Shown here: in pieces, positions 29,424-42,232 of the stretch
Layout of the letters: each line of letters begins with the position of its first letter
How positions within the stretch are numbered: position 1 is the first letter of the stretch
Assembly: GCA_031772625.1 (NCBI GenBank)
Contig: CM062815.1
Location: 915,708,979 to 915,772,978 of the forward strand
DNA from: Pinus tabuliformis
Taxonomy: Eukaryota > Streptophyta > Pinopsida > Pinales > Pinaceae
DNA length: 64,000 bases
Direction: 5' to 3'
Translations under genes and position numbers: made by a program
The notes under the pieces: generated by a model
What the model saw: only the letters and a program-made list of their open reading frames with translations
Told to the model about the DNA's origin: nothing
Database searches by the model: none

Positions 29424-30650
29424 TTAAGCATAGTAACGCTTGAGGTACAGCCCGTTACGGGGCTGCGCCAGTGGAATTCCGTCATAATCCATTAACTCGT
29501 AGGCTCCTTTTGCTAACACCCTCTTAACAATATAGGGGCCCATCCATAAGGAATTGAATTTTCCTGCTCCCAATTTATCGGATTCTTGGTCATAAAGCAA
29601 GGCCAAATCACCTTCTGAGAAGACACGGGGTTTGACATTTTTGTCGAACTGATCCTTGACTCGTTTCTTATGGGCCTCGTTAGCCAAAGAGGCATCACGA
29701 CGGGTTTCATCCAACTAGATTAATTCCAAGAAACGAGCCTCTTCTTCTGAAGTTCCGGGGAGAAGATCGATTGCGAGTTTAAGCGACGAAATTTCGCACT
29801 GGATTGGCAAGATTGCTTCCAGGCCATACACCGGTTGAAAAGGTGTGAACTCGGTTGCGTTCTTTACCGATATTCGATAAGCCCACAAGGCTAAGTACAG
29901 GATTAGGTGCCACCTTCTTTTATGAACCCCAATCATCCTTTGCAACATACGTTTCAGGACCTTGTTGATTGCCTCAACTTGTCCGTTGGCTTGCGGATAA
30001 TATGGGGTAGAGCTATCGTGAGATAGCCCTAGCTTGGCAGCTAATTCGACCATCATGTGATTGCGAAAATGCGACCCATGATCTGTAACTATAGCCTGTG
30101 GTACGCCGGACCTGGCGACTACATGATTGAAAAAGAAAAGGGCAGCTATTTCACCAGTGTTATCCAATGTAGGCATCGCCTCGTCCCATTTGGTAAAATA
30201 GTCAACAGCGACTATAATATACCCATACCCCTGGTCGAGGTGGGGTTACATTGCATGAAATCGATGCCCCACTTGGCGAAGGGCCCAACAACAACTATCG
30301 GTTGCAAAGGTGCGGGTGGTCGTCTAGTTTTGCTATCAAAAATTTGACAAGCATGGCAACTTCTGACTGCGGTTATGCAATCTTTGAACATGGTTAGCCA
30401 GAAGTATCCTACTCGTAAGATTCTTTGTGCTGTTGCATATCCAGACTGATGCCCCCCACACGCGCCTGAATGACAATCATTCAGGGCTTTTTCGGCCTCC
30501 TCATGGGTAAGGCACCTCCTCAGAACTCTATCGACACCACGACGGTAAAGTGTATCACCGACGATCATGTAGTCTTTTGCTTGGTATCGTATACGTTTTT
30601 GTTCGGAGCGAGAGGTGTTAGGCCTGAACTTTTGGGTTTGGAGATAAACT
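29424..30650 (-). pseudogene. pol: E1 integrase
   Basis: Zinc-binding part: HSGACGGHQSGYATAQRI with CHACQIF. Core: WGIDFMQCN, AIVTDHGSHFRN and QVEAINKVLKR, giving the D, D and E positions. The C-terminal part has KPRVFSEGDLALLYDQES and LWMGPYIVKRVLAKGAYEL (the GPY segment). The order on the minus strand after RT-RNase H is standard Ty3/gypsy. It is spread over more than one frame, so it is a broken copy. Nearest relatives here: the E8 pol, running off the right edge. Confidence 0.85.
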
Positions 30651-32226
30651 ATGATATCTCCATACCACTCATCTCTTACAGATATCAGAAACAAACTTTC
30701 GTCCACGATTGACTCTTCCGATGTTTCATCGTTGGACGATGATGGGAGATCGCACAATAATTCTGCGAAAACTAGAGCTTTCTTTGATTTGGATTTCACA
30801 AATTCCAGATCAAACTCTTGAAGGATCGCTATCCATTTTGAATATTTTCCCCCCAGCAACTGTCGCGACAATATATAAGTCATGGGGTTGCAATATGACA
30901 AGATGGTAGTTTTCCGAAAGAGGACATAATGTCGAAACCTTTGAATCGCTTGAACAGCTGCAAGCGCTAGTTTTTCAACATAAGAATATTTACTTTCTGT
31001 ATCATTCAAGTTTTTTACTTAAATAATAGATAGGATGTTCAATTCCATCGACTTCTTGAACTAAAACCATTGCAATGGTCGTATCCGCTGCAGCCAGATA
31101 CAGGTTAAAATCTCTTTGATAGTCCGGGGCGTACATTAATGATGCTTTTACTAGGCAATCTTTCAGAGCATCAAAGGAAGCTTGCGCCACCTGGTCCCAG
31201 ACAAAAGGTAAATCCTTTTTCAAAAGACGAGTATAACCCTTAGCAAGTTCTGCGTATTTGGAATGAACCTCCTCAGAAAGTTTGCTTTCCCTTGGAGTTT
31301 CTGAATCTGAAGCAAATTTGAAGGTGGAGGCAAATTAATGATTGCCTGAACCTTGCAGGGGTCGAGACGAATCCCGTCCTTAGAGACTACAAAGCCTAGT
31401 AAACGACCAAAACCGACGCAAAACACACATTTGTGTGGATTGAGTCTTATCTTGTAGTGTCGGCAACGTAGAAATATCGCTCTTAAATGCTGTGGATGAT
31501 CAGTCCGCTTTCGCGAATGAGCTGGAAGATCGTCGAGATAAGGTTGAACGATGTTCTTGATGTCATGGAAGGCATAATTCATCGCCCTCTGAAACGTCGC
31601 CCCTGCGTTCTTTAAACCAAAGGGTAATTTTCGATAAGCGAATGTGCCCCACGGACAAATAAATGCAGTCTTTGAGTGGTCCTGTGGGCGGATATTTATT
31701 TGATTATACCCGGAAAATCCATCCATAAATGAAAAGATTTCACATCCGGTGCATTCATCAATTGTCTGGTCGATGAAGGGTGTAGGGTAGTTGTCTTTTG
31801 GACAAGCTTGGTTTACATCCCTATAATCGACACACACTCTAATCGTCCCTTGTTTTTTCATAACAGGGACAATATTCGATACCCAATCGGTTAGAGGAAC
31901 CGGGTAGATGAATCCAGCATGGAGAAGTTTTTCAACTTCTGCCTTAATGGGGCAGCGGCTTTCTTCGGGTGCACTTATCGAAGCCGTTGTCTTACTGGTT
32001 TGACATCAAGATACATTTTAATTTCATGTTCAACGATACTCGACTCAATGCCTAGCATTTCATCATATGACCAAGAAAAAACATCTCTAAATTCGCGAAA
32101 AAGAGCGTTATATATTTCCTGTTCTGAAGGGGAACAACCTTTGCCGACATAAATATTCTCTACAACATCTGTTTTAGTCGAGATATTTATGGCTATAGTC
32201 TCTTCAATATTGGATAGGTTTCTCTC
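30651..32226 (-). pseudogene. pol: E1 reverse transcriptase and retroviral RNase H
   Basis: The RT part carries TIRVCVDYRDVNQACPKDN, FSFMDGFSGYNQINI, WGTFAYRKLPFGLKNA and the catalytic QPYLDD, then HKCVFCVGFGRLLGFVVSKD and the LQGKANFLRRF segment. RNase H follows with FDALKDCLVKASLMYAPDY, FNLYLAAADTT and YSYVEKLALAAVQAIQRFRH. It is nearly collinear with 62810-64000 of E8. The minus-strand order RT-RNH-INT-aRNH is clear. Several breaks in the copy. Confidence 0.88.
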
Positions 32227-32253
32227 GGAAGACCCTGCCTTAATGGTCTTTTA

Positions 32254-33062
32254 GGCTACCTGCGCTGGGCGAGATTGGCCAAGTGGCACAGTCATTCCTC
32301 AAGGTGTCAAATGCCCAGGAAGCTTCTAGAATGACACTTGGATCAGGGAATTCACCTTGTGATGAGTAAGAGGATCTAGATCTCCAAGTGGAAGCAAGAA
32401 ACTCCAAGCGGACTCAAGAACTGAAGAATAACTGAAGTGGGAGAGGACACTAGTCAGCTCCATGCCAAGCTCAAGCTGACTCATCCTTTCTCCAAAACTC
32501 ATATATATAGAGCTCTCTCATGAGGTCTAGGGGGGCTGGAATCTTGTGAATGTAAGGAAGTGCTGTTGGTTTGGGTATAGAACTATTGGGTGATTTGCTT
32601 GAAGGAGGTGAAGAGGAGATTTCTTTCTGCTGGGAGGTGTTGCTGGATTGGGCCTCTTATGGTTGTAACACTCTCAGAACCTTACTTCTTCCATTAATAA
32701 AGCATTTGAGGTTCTTCTATATGCATGTGTCTCAATGGCGTATTGATACTTGTATATTTGATTTATTCTAATCCTTGAATCAATTATGAATGTATGCTTC
32801 TTGTAGTTTCCCTCCCTTGTTATTTTGCAGGATCTTGATGTAGCTGGGCCAGTGAAAGAGCAAGGAGCTGGGAGCAAGCAGCAAAGAGGGAAGATTGGAT
32901 CAATCATTAGCGGAAGATAACGGTTAGTGGATCTCTTTCTCGTATCTCTTACATCTCATAAAGAAGTAATCTTGAATAGCTTTGTATTCAGTTGTTGCTG
33001 AGGTACTATCACCCTTAGAGTGGGATAGGGTCATTCCGTATTGGATACTTTTCCCAACAACA
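32254..33062 (+). repeat. Plus-strand Tat-like LTR fragment
   Basis: Begins within the LTR at aggctacctgcgctggg and runs to its normal end, TTTTCCCAACAACA. TATA near 32508 and AATAAA at about 32697-32702. It directly abuts the E1 pol end in opposite orientation. It is similar to the LTR at 51886-52935. Confidence 0.85.
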
Positions 33063-33215
33063 AATAACAGTTAACATCCAATACGAAATGACCCTATCCC
33101 AAAAAACTTAATCCAATACGCAATGACTAAATATCAGTTCTCCACCTGAAAACACGACAAAGGCTTTTTCAGGCTAATAAATTTACGATATTTAACATTC
33201 AGCGGAGTCCCAATT
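33063..33215. other. Patchwork filler between LTRs
   Basis: About 130 bp made of short recognisable scraps from this same family: two versions of the LTR edge (atccaatacgaaatgaccct, aatccaatacgcaatgac), an LTR internal piece (cagttctccacctgaaaaca), a 3'-region piece (aggctaataaatttacgat), and PBS-like agcggagtccc just before the next LTR. This pattern is typical of template-switching end repair (inference). Confidence 0.65.
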
Positions 33216-34278
33216 TGTTGTTGGGAAAAGTATCCAATACGGAATGACCCTATCCCACTCTAAGGGTGATAGTACCTCAGCAACAACCGAATGCAAAGCT
33301 ATTCAAAATTACTTCTTTATGAGATGTAAGAGAGAGGAGAAAGAGATCCACTAACCGTTATCTTCCACTAATGATTGATCCAATCTTCCCTCTTTGCTGC
33401 TTGCTCCTAGCTCCTTGCTCTTTCACTGGCCCAGCTACACAAAGATCCTGCAAAAGCACAAGAAAGGAAAACTACAAGAAGCATACATCCATAATTGATT
33501 CAAGGATTAGAATAAATCAAATATACAAGTATCAATACGCCACAAAGACACATGCATATAGAAGAACCTCAAATGCTTTATTAATGGAAGAAGTAAAGTT
33601 CTAAGAGTGTTACAACCATAAGAGGCCCAATCCAGCAACACCTCCCAGCAGAAAGAAATCTCCTCTTCACCTCCTTCAAGCAAATCACCCAATAGTTCTA
33701 TACTCAAACCAACAGCACTTCCTTACATTCACAAGATTCCAGCCTCCTTAGACCTCATGAGAGAGCTCTATATATAGGAGTTTTGGAGAAAGGATGAGTC
33801 AGCTTGAGGCTGGCATGAAGCTGACTAGTGTCCTCTCCCACTTCAGTTATTCTTCAGTTCTTGAGTCCACTTGGAGGTTCTTGCTTCCACTTGGAGATCT
33901 AGACCCTCTTACTCATCACTAGGCGAATTCCCTGATCCAAGTGTCATTTTGGAAGCTTCCTGGGCATTTGACACCTTGAGGAATGACTGTGCCACTTGGC
34001 CAATCTCGCCCAACGTAGGTAGCCTTCATTACTGTTGACATTCAGCGCAGGTACAGAGTGGAGCAGTTGACATTCAGTCCAGATGCTCAGTGTAGCAGTT
34101 GACATGATCCAGAATTAGCTTGTTTTTGAGTGCTTTCAGGTGGAGAACTGATATTTAGTGTTGTGGTTTGCTGACCTTGTTCCTCTAGGGGTAGGAACAA
34201 CATGTTTAGGGACTTTGGATCCCTTAGATTATTGACATTTCATGCTTCATGCTGTAAGGCACAAAAATGTCTATAACA
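33216..34278 (-). repeat. Intact minus-strand LTR shared by E1-side and E4 sequences
   Basis: 1063 bp, TGTTGTTGGG...CTATAACA. PBS-like remains lie on its left and a PPT complement (34279-34292) on its right, so it has an element interior on both sides. It may be both the 5' LTR of one minus-strand element (possibly E1) and the 3' LTR of E4. The TATA lies near 33768. Confidence 0.88.
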
Positions 34279-36506
34279 GTTGCCCCCTAAAGTATGAGGT
34301 CGTTTATCGGGTGAAATGCTTTATCAAGAGGATCCGAAGTTCATTCAATCGCTGAGAGGTGACCTGTAATAAAATACAATACAATACATTATTTTTCATT
34401 CTGCTTTCATGATCTAGCTGAGGCGGGCATTCCCATGCTCATCTTTATAAATTCATTTTGGTACATAGAACAGACGATCGTCTGATGGTAGACTGATAAT
34501 TCTCTGCTGAAATTATCATCCTTTGAGTAGGATGATCATCTGCTGCAATGATGTACATGTCAAATGTCTTTATATTTCCTGAATATATATCGCAGCCCAA
34601 ATGGACGAAACTAGATCCGGGGTCTTCAAACTCGTCCGACCTTCACTCTAGGTACAAGTCGATCCATGTGAGAATTGCGCTGAAGTCGAACATGGAAAGA
34701 CATCGCTTGATTACCGGTCAATAATGTAAACTGTTAACAAGCGCGAGAGGAATCACCAATAATGACAATGACCCTCAAGGTACTGCAGTACAATTCACGT
34801 GGTGTGAATATAGGACTTGGCGTCGAACACCACGCAAAATCTTCTGGTCGAAGGTCATTGATGTATACCTGTCACCGGAAGTGAGAAACTTGCCATTGAG
34901 GCATGCAAGCTTCAAAGTACTGAGGGGGTTGTTCCTAGATCAACTTCTTGGATAATGAGCTGAAGTCGTCAAGAAGCGATCCGTCAAAGGAGGGCCTTAA
35001 TGAATCCCACATCAGTGACACGGAACGGAGCTAATGATTTTAGTGGAGGCGAAAACAATCTGTGAAATATGATTCAGGGTGGCGATCATGGGTGGATGAA
35101 GGATAATGTATGGCAGTGGATGGGACACGGTTGACTCTTTCTGAACAACATCTCTTGAACATACCACGACACTGATGTGATGGATTGGTAGCATTACCCC
35201 AAATGTGGATGGTTTGGCGAGGACCATGGTGATTAGACTGGTGAGTGAAACAATCCAACCCAATGTGATACGGAGGACAAAGTGTCATGTTCAAGAGCGA
35301 CTTGCTACCATTAAAGCTTTGAGGTTCTCCCAATTTTTCCCCAGTCATTTCTGACCAGTACCTCTTTATTTTTGTCAAGCTTGAGGAGGATAACATATGC
35401 TTGTTCTATAACCTGCCCTTCGGGCAAGCCCATCGCTATGTTTTAACGAGCCTAGCGATAGGGAAACTCGTTCTCGTCTAAAGACAAGTTTGTCGCTATT
35501 TAATCATTTTAACGAGTCTAACGACAAGGAAAACTCGGTCCTTTTCATTTTTAGAGAGTCTGAAAAGGTACAGAAAGTTAACTCCAAAATTCCTTTTTCG
35601 TCATCTAATCCCTTAAGTCCGGAAAAGTATAAAACAATACAGAAGGGATGAGTTTTCGATAACTTTAACGAGCCGAATAAAACAAACGCTCGACCTTTTT
35701 GTGTAATAATCCCTCAGGTCCAAAAAGATTAAAATCTAGAGGAGGGATAGCTCTTCCGGTCACTTTAACGAGCTGGAAGGCCAAAACTCGGCAAACTTTT
35801 CATATTTTACGAGTCAGGAGAAAAGAGCTCAAAGAAGACTCGTCTTTTGAGGAACGAGTGATAAACATGGATAGCAGTAGATTCCAGGTACAGGTTGGAA
35901 TTTTCCAATCACGGCAGTGTCACAAGGATGGCTAGGTGAAATCACTCTTCGCAGCTGTTCCTCAAAATGGGTAAACAATCATATGGAGGTGAACGATTGG
36001 CCAAATGGAATGGAGGTGGCGGGTGCAAACACGACCAAGGCTTTTTATGGCTAATAAATTTACGATCACAATGGTTATTTACCGGTACTGGGTTCATTTT
36101 TTAAAGAGCTTGAATGCGCCAAAACACTGCTCAATCTTATGTTTATTTTTTAACGAGCATGAACTATGTGCTAAAACTGCTCGGATCTCGCTTTTCTACT
36201 TTTTAACGAGCATAAATTCCGTGGTAAAACTACTCGAACCTTATGTTTATTTTTTAACGAGCATGAACTATGTGCTAAAACTGCTCGATGATAAGTTTGC
36301 ATGCCCCCAGCATAATAATGCAAATCGAGGTGCACGCCCCCCAAGCTTCATTGCATTCAACTCAGTGGTTGGAATGAAGGTTTACCTCAGGGATTTGTTT
36401 CATTTTTTAAAGAGGTTGACACAAGATAGGAACTATCCTCGACCCCTTGTTTCATTTTTTAACGAGGTTGACACGAGATAAGAACCGTCCTCGGAGTCCA
36501 AATCCA
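34279..36506 (-). mobile_element. E4 PPT and 3' region
   Basis: Collinear with 24928-26950 and 45466-47500, including the conserved 118-codon minus-strand ORF (35040-35396) and the hairpin array from 35430 to about 36480. The hairpins next to gag are CGAGCA/TGCTCG units near 36150 and 36260 and a pair of gaggttgacac units at 36410-36480. Confidence 0.8.
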
Positions 36507-38856
36507 TTAGATGTAGAAGGTTTCATATTCCACTGTGGCCACTTCCGCCAGATTATTTGGAGGCGGTAGGGAAAAAGTACCCATTAAGGCAAGGTCTTTT
36601 AGGAGACCTACTCCGATATTTTGGAGTGAATGATTCCTTCCATGGATCATTGGAATGCTTCCCGTAACTTGTGAACTGTTGGGGAGAAATGTTTGTTGGT
36701 TGACAATTGCAATTCCTCCTTGGAAAGGAAATGCAATCTTCCTAAAGTAGGTCGACACAACTGCGGCCATAGCATATATCCAGGGCCTTCCCAGTAGGAT
36801 GTTGTAATCGAGGTTTCCATCGATTACTTCAACATCAACTTCTACTGTTTTGCCCCCCAGCTCAACTTGCAAGTTACTTAAAATCCCGTATGGAGTGTAT
36901 GATCGTCCATCAAATGCTTTTAACATCGTTGACGATTTCGACAAGGGTGGTGAGCCTAAGTCTTTCCAGCAACTCATCGACATAAGGCATGTAGATGCCC
37001 CCTCATCAATAATTGTTCGATGAACAGTTTTGTTGAGGGCTTTCACTTGAATAAGGAATGCTAGTTGAGCTGGTAACTGAGGGTCATATCCTTTATGATC
37101 AAAGGCCACAAGATTGGAATCCATTGGGCCAATCCCACCTATTGCTGATAATAAAGCTTGCTCTTGGGAGGGGCAATTTTGTGTTACCTCAAGTGTCGAC
37201 ATAACGGACGACGATTGAGCCAGGTCCTCTATTCTATTATGATTCTGTGCTATTTTGGAACGAGGATTAAATGTTGATTTGTGTACTAATCCCTTTGGCA
37301 ACTTTATCATTGGTTCAAGAATGTTGGGTGGCACAACTTTGGTTAAAGTTGTCGTCGAACTACTAGGTTGTTCATTATCCTTTTTATTCGACAGTCGTGG
37401 ATTCCCGTAATCTTTATTCCTTGTCAAAGCATCATTTTGCTGCTTCGAGACAGACAACATAAGCACTTGGGATCGGGAAGCATTTTGATTAGCGACCATA
37501 TTTTGACCTGGGTTGGGAAACGGATCAGTCAATACTGCTGGGGTTTTTGAACTCTTAAAGAGTTTCTTAACTTTAGCTATATGTGGACAATCTTTCGTCC
37601 AATGATCCTCATCGCATATATGACACCCTGCCGGGGGTTTCCTTTTTCTCCCTTTCTTTTTCTTCTTGCCCTCTGGTTGCTTCAGTTGTTTGCCCTTATC
37701 GGTCGACATGGCATTTACTTCTGAGGCAAGAAGTTCTTCATTTGCATTTTGACTAGAAATTTTTTGTTTTCTAATCACGCCATCGCCGGTGTGAGAGTCA
37801 TTGTTTGATTTAGGAGGAGGAGGAATTGAGAATTCCGGTCTAGGGGCGTCAGGTATTTTGTCATAGAGCGTGCCGGACTGAGTATAGACCAAGTCCAGAT
37901 ATTGCACACGAGTGATAACCTCCTCTTCCGTTACGACTCCCCCCTTTGCCACATCTTCCGTGATGGCAGGAAGTAATGACTTGATAAACCATTCAGCTAA
38001 TAGCTGATCGGGAACGTACGTTTTTACCATCCTACGACGACGTCGCCACTCATGTATATGATCAGATATGTGGGTGGAAGTCGTCTGTTTGAAGTTGGTA
38101 AGGAGTTCTGTTCCCGTTTCATACCTTATTGGTAATTGAAAATGGGTTAAAAAGGTTGTGGCTAAGGTACTAAAGTTGTCGAACGAAGCTCTAGGCAATT
38201 CAATGTACCATTTTGCCGCTGGACCCGTTAACGTCCTCTGAAAGAGGCGAAGTCTTATCGAATCATCATTCAGGGTGTTCGATGAACACCATAGATGGAA
38301 TGTCATCACATGATTCGACGGGTCTTCACCCGGATTTCCATTAAATTTAGGAATATCTGACGGAAGTTTATGCGGAATCGCTGGCCACCAAGGGGCATAA
38401 GCAATTGGATCATTCGTCAGCTGGTTTAGATCTGGTAATTCTAGAGTTGCTACAAAGGGCAACTGTTGGTTCAGGTTAGGCGAAGCATACCCAGGATAAG
38501 ATGGGATCGCCTGAGCAATGGGTCTTTGCAAACCAGCATAATGCTGGAAACTTTGACAAGGTTGATGGGCATAACCATTATAGTATGGTTGCCCATTACT
38601 TACAAATACTTGTCGCTCAGGTCCTTGATATGATTGCTGGAATGGCAGTTGTTGAGATTGAACCAGCTTTGGTTGTTGGACCATTTGCTGTTGACCAATA
38701 CTAGATGATTGACCAGGATGAGGAGTCATAGTACTTGTTTGAGCCTGAGTCGCTCCAGATAAGGAGGCACTGCCCTGAGATTGTGATTGAGTCGTTGAGA
38801 CAAGAGGTTGTTGTATTGCAACCTGAGAAACTTGGGGTTGACATACAACAAGTATC
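36507..38856 (-). pseudogene. gag: E4 gag-protease region (no pol)
   Basis: Frame of 740 codons plus upstream sequence. A Gln/Pro-rich N-terminal region leads into a retrotransposon gag (capsid) part: YAPWWPAIPHKLPSDIPKF, NHVMTFHLWCSSNTLND, GPAAKWYIELPRASF, HISDHIHEWRRRRRM. A basic stretch and a zinc knuckle CHICDEDHWTKDC (CX2CX3HX4C) follow, then an aspartic protease: RTIIDEGASTCLM, DGNLDYNILLGRPWIYA. The stop lies next to the 3' hairpins, with no RT between, as in E5 and E7, so gag-pro-only is a family type. The left neighbour in + coordinates is its own 3' region. The copy is incomplete at its 5' side. Confidence 0.85.
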
Positions 38857-39000
38857 CCAGGTCACCTCAAGGTAAAAGTATGTTGTTCAGAAAGAGTCAA
38901 CCGTGTCCCATCCACTGCCATACATTATCCTTCATCCACCCATGATCGCCACCCTGAATCATATTTCACAGATTGTTTTCACCTCCACAATCAGATTGTT
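38857..39000 (+). mobile_element. Plus-strand scrap of Tat-like 3' region
   Basis: The run tgttgttcagaaagagtcaa through cacctccac equals the 3' region found complemented at 46240-46345. It is wedged between the E4 gag edge and the E5 3' region in opposite orientation. Confidence 0.7.
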
Positions 39001-39382
39001 TATCACAATGGTTATTTACCGGTACTGGGTTCATTTTTTAAAGAGCTTGAATGCGCCAAAACACTGCTCAATCTTATGTTTATTTTTTAACGAGCATGAA
39101 CTATGTGCTAAAACTGCTTGGATGATAAGTTTGCATGCCCCCAGCATAATAATGCAAATCGAGGTGCATGCCCCCCAAGCTTCATTGCATTCAATTCGGT
39201 GATTGGAATGAAGGTTTACCTTGGGGATTTGTTTCATTTTTTAATGAGGTTGACACAAAATAGAAACTATCCTCGACTCTTCATTTTTTAACGAGGTTGA
39301 CATGAGATAGGATCTATCCTCGACTTTTCATTTTTTAACGAGGTTGACATGAGATAGGAACTATCCTCAACTTTTAGATCCA

Positions 39383-42232
39383 TTAGAAATGGAAGGTTTC
39401 ATATTCCACTGTGGCCATTTCCACTAGATTACTCGGAGGCGGTAGGGCAAAAGTACCCATTAAAGTGGGGTCTTTTAGGAAAATTACTCCGATATTTTGA
39501 AGCGAATGATTGCTTCCCTGGATCATTGGAATGCTTCCCGTAACTTGTGAACTGTCGGGGAGGAAAGTTTGTTGGTCGACGACTGTAATTCTTCCTTGAA
39601 AGGGAAATGCAATCTTCCTGAAGTAGGTCGACACAACTGCGGCCATGGCGTATATCCAGGGCCTTCCTAGTAGGATGTTGTAATCGAGGTTTCCGTCGAT
39701 TACTTCAACATCAACTTCTACTGTTTTGCCCCCCAGTTCAACTTGCAAGTTACTTAAAATCCCGTATGGAGTGTATGATCGTCCATCAAATGCTTTTAAC
39801 ATCGTTGACGTTTTTGACAAGGGTGGTGAGCCTAAATCTTTCCAGCAACTTATCGACATAAGACATGTAGATGCCCCCTCATCAATAATTGTTCGATGAA
39901 CAGTTATGTTGAGGGCTTTCACTTGAATAAGGAAATCTAGTTGAGCTGGTAACTGAGGGTCATATCCTTTATGATCAAAGGCCACAAGATTGGAATCCAT
40001 TGGGCCAATCCCACCTATTGCTGATAATAAAGCTTGCTCTTGGGAGGGGCAATTTTGTGGTACCTCAAGTGTCGACATAGTGGACGGCGATTGGGCCAGG
40101 TCCTCTACTATATTATAATTCTGTGCTCCTTTGGCACGAGGATTAAATGTCGATTTGTGTACTACTCCATTTGGCGACTTTATCATTGGCTCAGGAACGA
40201 TGGGTGGCACAACTTCGGTCAAAGTTGTTGTTGAACTACTAGGTCATTCATTAACCTTGTCATTCGACAGCTTTGGATTCCCGTAATCTTTATGCCTTGT
40301 CAAAGCATCATTTTGCTGCTTCGAGACAGACAACATAAGCACTTGGGATCGGGAAGCATTTTGATTAGCAACCAGATTTTGACCTGGGTTGGGAAACGGA
40401 TCAGTCAATACTGCTGGGGATTTTGAACTCTTAAAGAGTTTCTTAACTTCAGCTATATGTGGACAATATTTCGTCCAATGATCCTCATCGCATATATGAC
40501 ACCCTGTCGGGGGTTTCCTTTTTCTCCCTTTATTTTTCTTCTTGCCCCCTGGTTGCTTCAGTTGTTTGCCCTTGTCGGTCGACATGCCATTTACTTCTCA
40601 GGCAAGAAGTTCTTCATTTGCATTTTGACTATAAATTTTGTGCTTGCCAATCACGCCATCGCCAGCGTGAGAGTCATTGTTTGATTTAGGAGGAGGAGGA
40701 ATTGAAAATTCCGGTCTAGGAGCGTCGGGTATTTTGTCGTAGAGCGTGCCGAACTGAGTATAAACTAAGTCCAAATACTGTGCACGAGCGATAACTTGCT
40801 CCTCTGTTACGACTCCCCCCTTGGCCACATCTTCTGTTATAGCAGGAAGTAAGGACTTTATAAACCATTCAGCTAACAGCTGATCGGGAACATATGTTTT
40901 CACCATCCTACGACGACGACGCCACTCATGTATATGATCAGATATGTGGGTGGCAGTCGTCTGTTTGAAGTTGGTAAGGAGTTCTATTCCCGTTTCATAC
41001 CTTATTAGTAATTGAAAATGGGTTAAAAAGGTTGTGGCTAAGGTACTGAAGTTGTCGAACGAATCTCTAGGCAATTCAATGTACCATTTTGCCGCTGGAC
41101 CTGTTAACGTCCTCTGAAAGAGGCGAAGTCTTATCGAATCATCATTCAGGGTGTTCGATGAACACCATAGATGGAATGTCATCACATGATTCAACGGATC
41201 TTCACCCGGATTTCCATTAAATTTAGGAATATCTGACGGAAGTTTATGCGGAATCGCTGGCCACCAAGGAGCATAAGCAATTGGATCATTCGTCAGTCGG
41301 TTTAGATCTGGTAATTCTAGAGTTGCTACAAAGGAAAACTGTTGGTTCAGGTTAGGCGAAGCATATCCAGGATAAGATGGTATCGCCTAAGCAATGGGTC
41401 TTTGCAGACCAGCATAATGCTAGCAACTTTGACAAGGTTGATGGGCATAACCATTATAGCATGGTTGCCCATTACTTACAAAGACTTGTTGCTCAGGTCT
41501 TTGATATGATTGTTGGAATGGCGGTTGTTGAGATTGAACCAGCTCTGGTTGTTGGACCATTTGCTGTTGACCAATACTGGATGATTGACCAAGATGAGGA
41601 GTCACAGTACTTGTTTGAGCCTGAGTCGCTCCAGATAAGGAGGCACTACCCTGAGATTGTGATTGAGTCGTTGAGACAAGAGGCTGTTGTATTGCAACCT
41701 GAGAAACTTGGGGTTGACATACAACAAGTAGCGCTTGTACTAGCGATGCATTCACCATAGCAGGTGTGGTGGGAATATCCGACACAGGGTGTACTGGTTG
41801 CATTGAATATACAACCCCTGGTTGTCGAGGCAGTATTGGTACCCAACCGCTGGATGTAATTCCAGTTTGACCTGAACTTTGTTGTAAACTCCCATATGGT
41901 TGTTCTCTAGGAGGGAACAATGAAAGAGCATACTGACCTCCATACGGTGGAAATCCAGTACTTAAAGGGTAAATTGGCCTTTGAAGACACATTGGATCAA
42001 TTTTTTGAGTTTCAACATAAGAAATACCAGATGATAATCCAGATGAAGAAATAGGAACTAACCATGTCGTCGTCCCTGATGGGACTCCGGCTTGTTGTTG
42101 AGGACAATTTGCCGGGACAAATGGTATACCAGCGAACATCGTTGGATTAGCGGCAGGAGGCTCTGCCGCTGTTGTGTCGGACGACACAGTCCTAGATGTC
42201 GATGGTTGTTCAGACATATTCAGTCTATCCAA
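39383..42232 (-). pseudogene. gag: E5 gag-protease region
   Basis: Homologous along its length to E4 and E7. It starts MDRLNMSEQPSTSRT, with a long Gln/Ser/Pro-rich N-terminal part, capsid segment (NHVMTFHLWCSSNTLND, EWRRRRRM), basic part GKKKNKGRKRKPP, zinc knuckle CHICDEDHWTKYC and protease IIDEGASTCLM / LDYNILLGRPWIYA. The N-terminal MSEQPS-S-S-RT is shared with autonomous E8, showing common origin. Broken by about three or four breaks. Confidence 0.85.

Larger units (their letters stand above)
3366..32253 (-). mobile_element. E1: autonomous-type Tat/Ogre-like LTR retrotransposon, interrupted by E2
   Basis: Minus-strand Ty3/gypsy element. Its 3' LTR is split by E2 (3366-4408 and 24908-24927, together 1063 bp). 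It continues with the PPT complement (24928-24941), a hairpin-rich 3' region, an antisense plus-strand ORF (27508-28731), an additional RNase H (28912-29364), integrase, RNase H and reverse transcriptase (to about 32226). Beyond 32253 the sequence changes to a plus-strand LTR piece, so the gag half is not present in its expected place. The dual RNase H and the antisense ORF downstream of pol are known from Tat-clade elements. The element is broken, with several breaks in pol. Confidence 0.85.

Noticed and set aside
33507-33707. Recurrent 66-aa ORF (SIELLGDLLEGGEEEIS...) in five LTRs
   Set aside because: It has no ATG at its start, is absent from the E2 LTRs, and overlaps the TATA-to-polyA region. 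Most likely a chance open frame in recent LTR copies.
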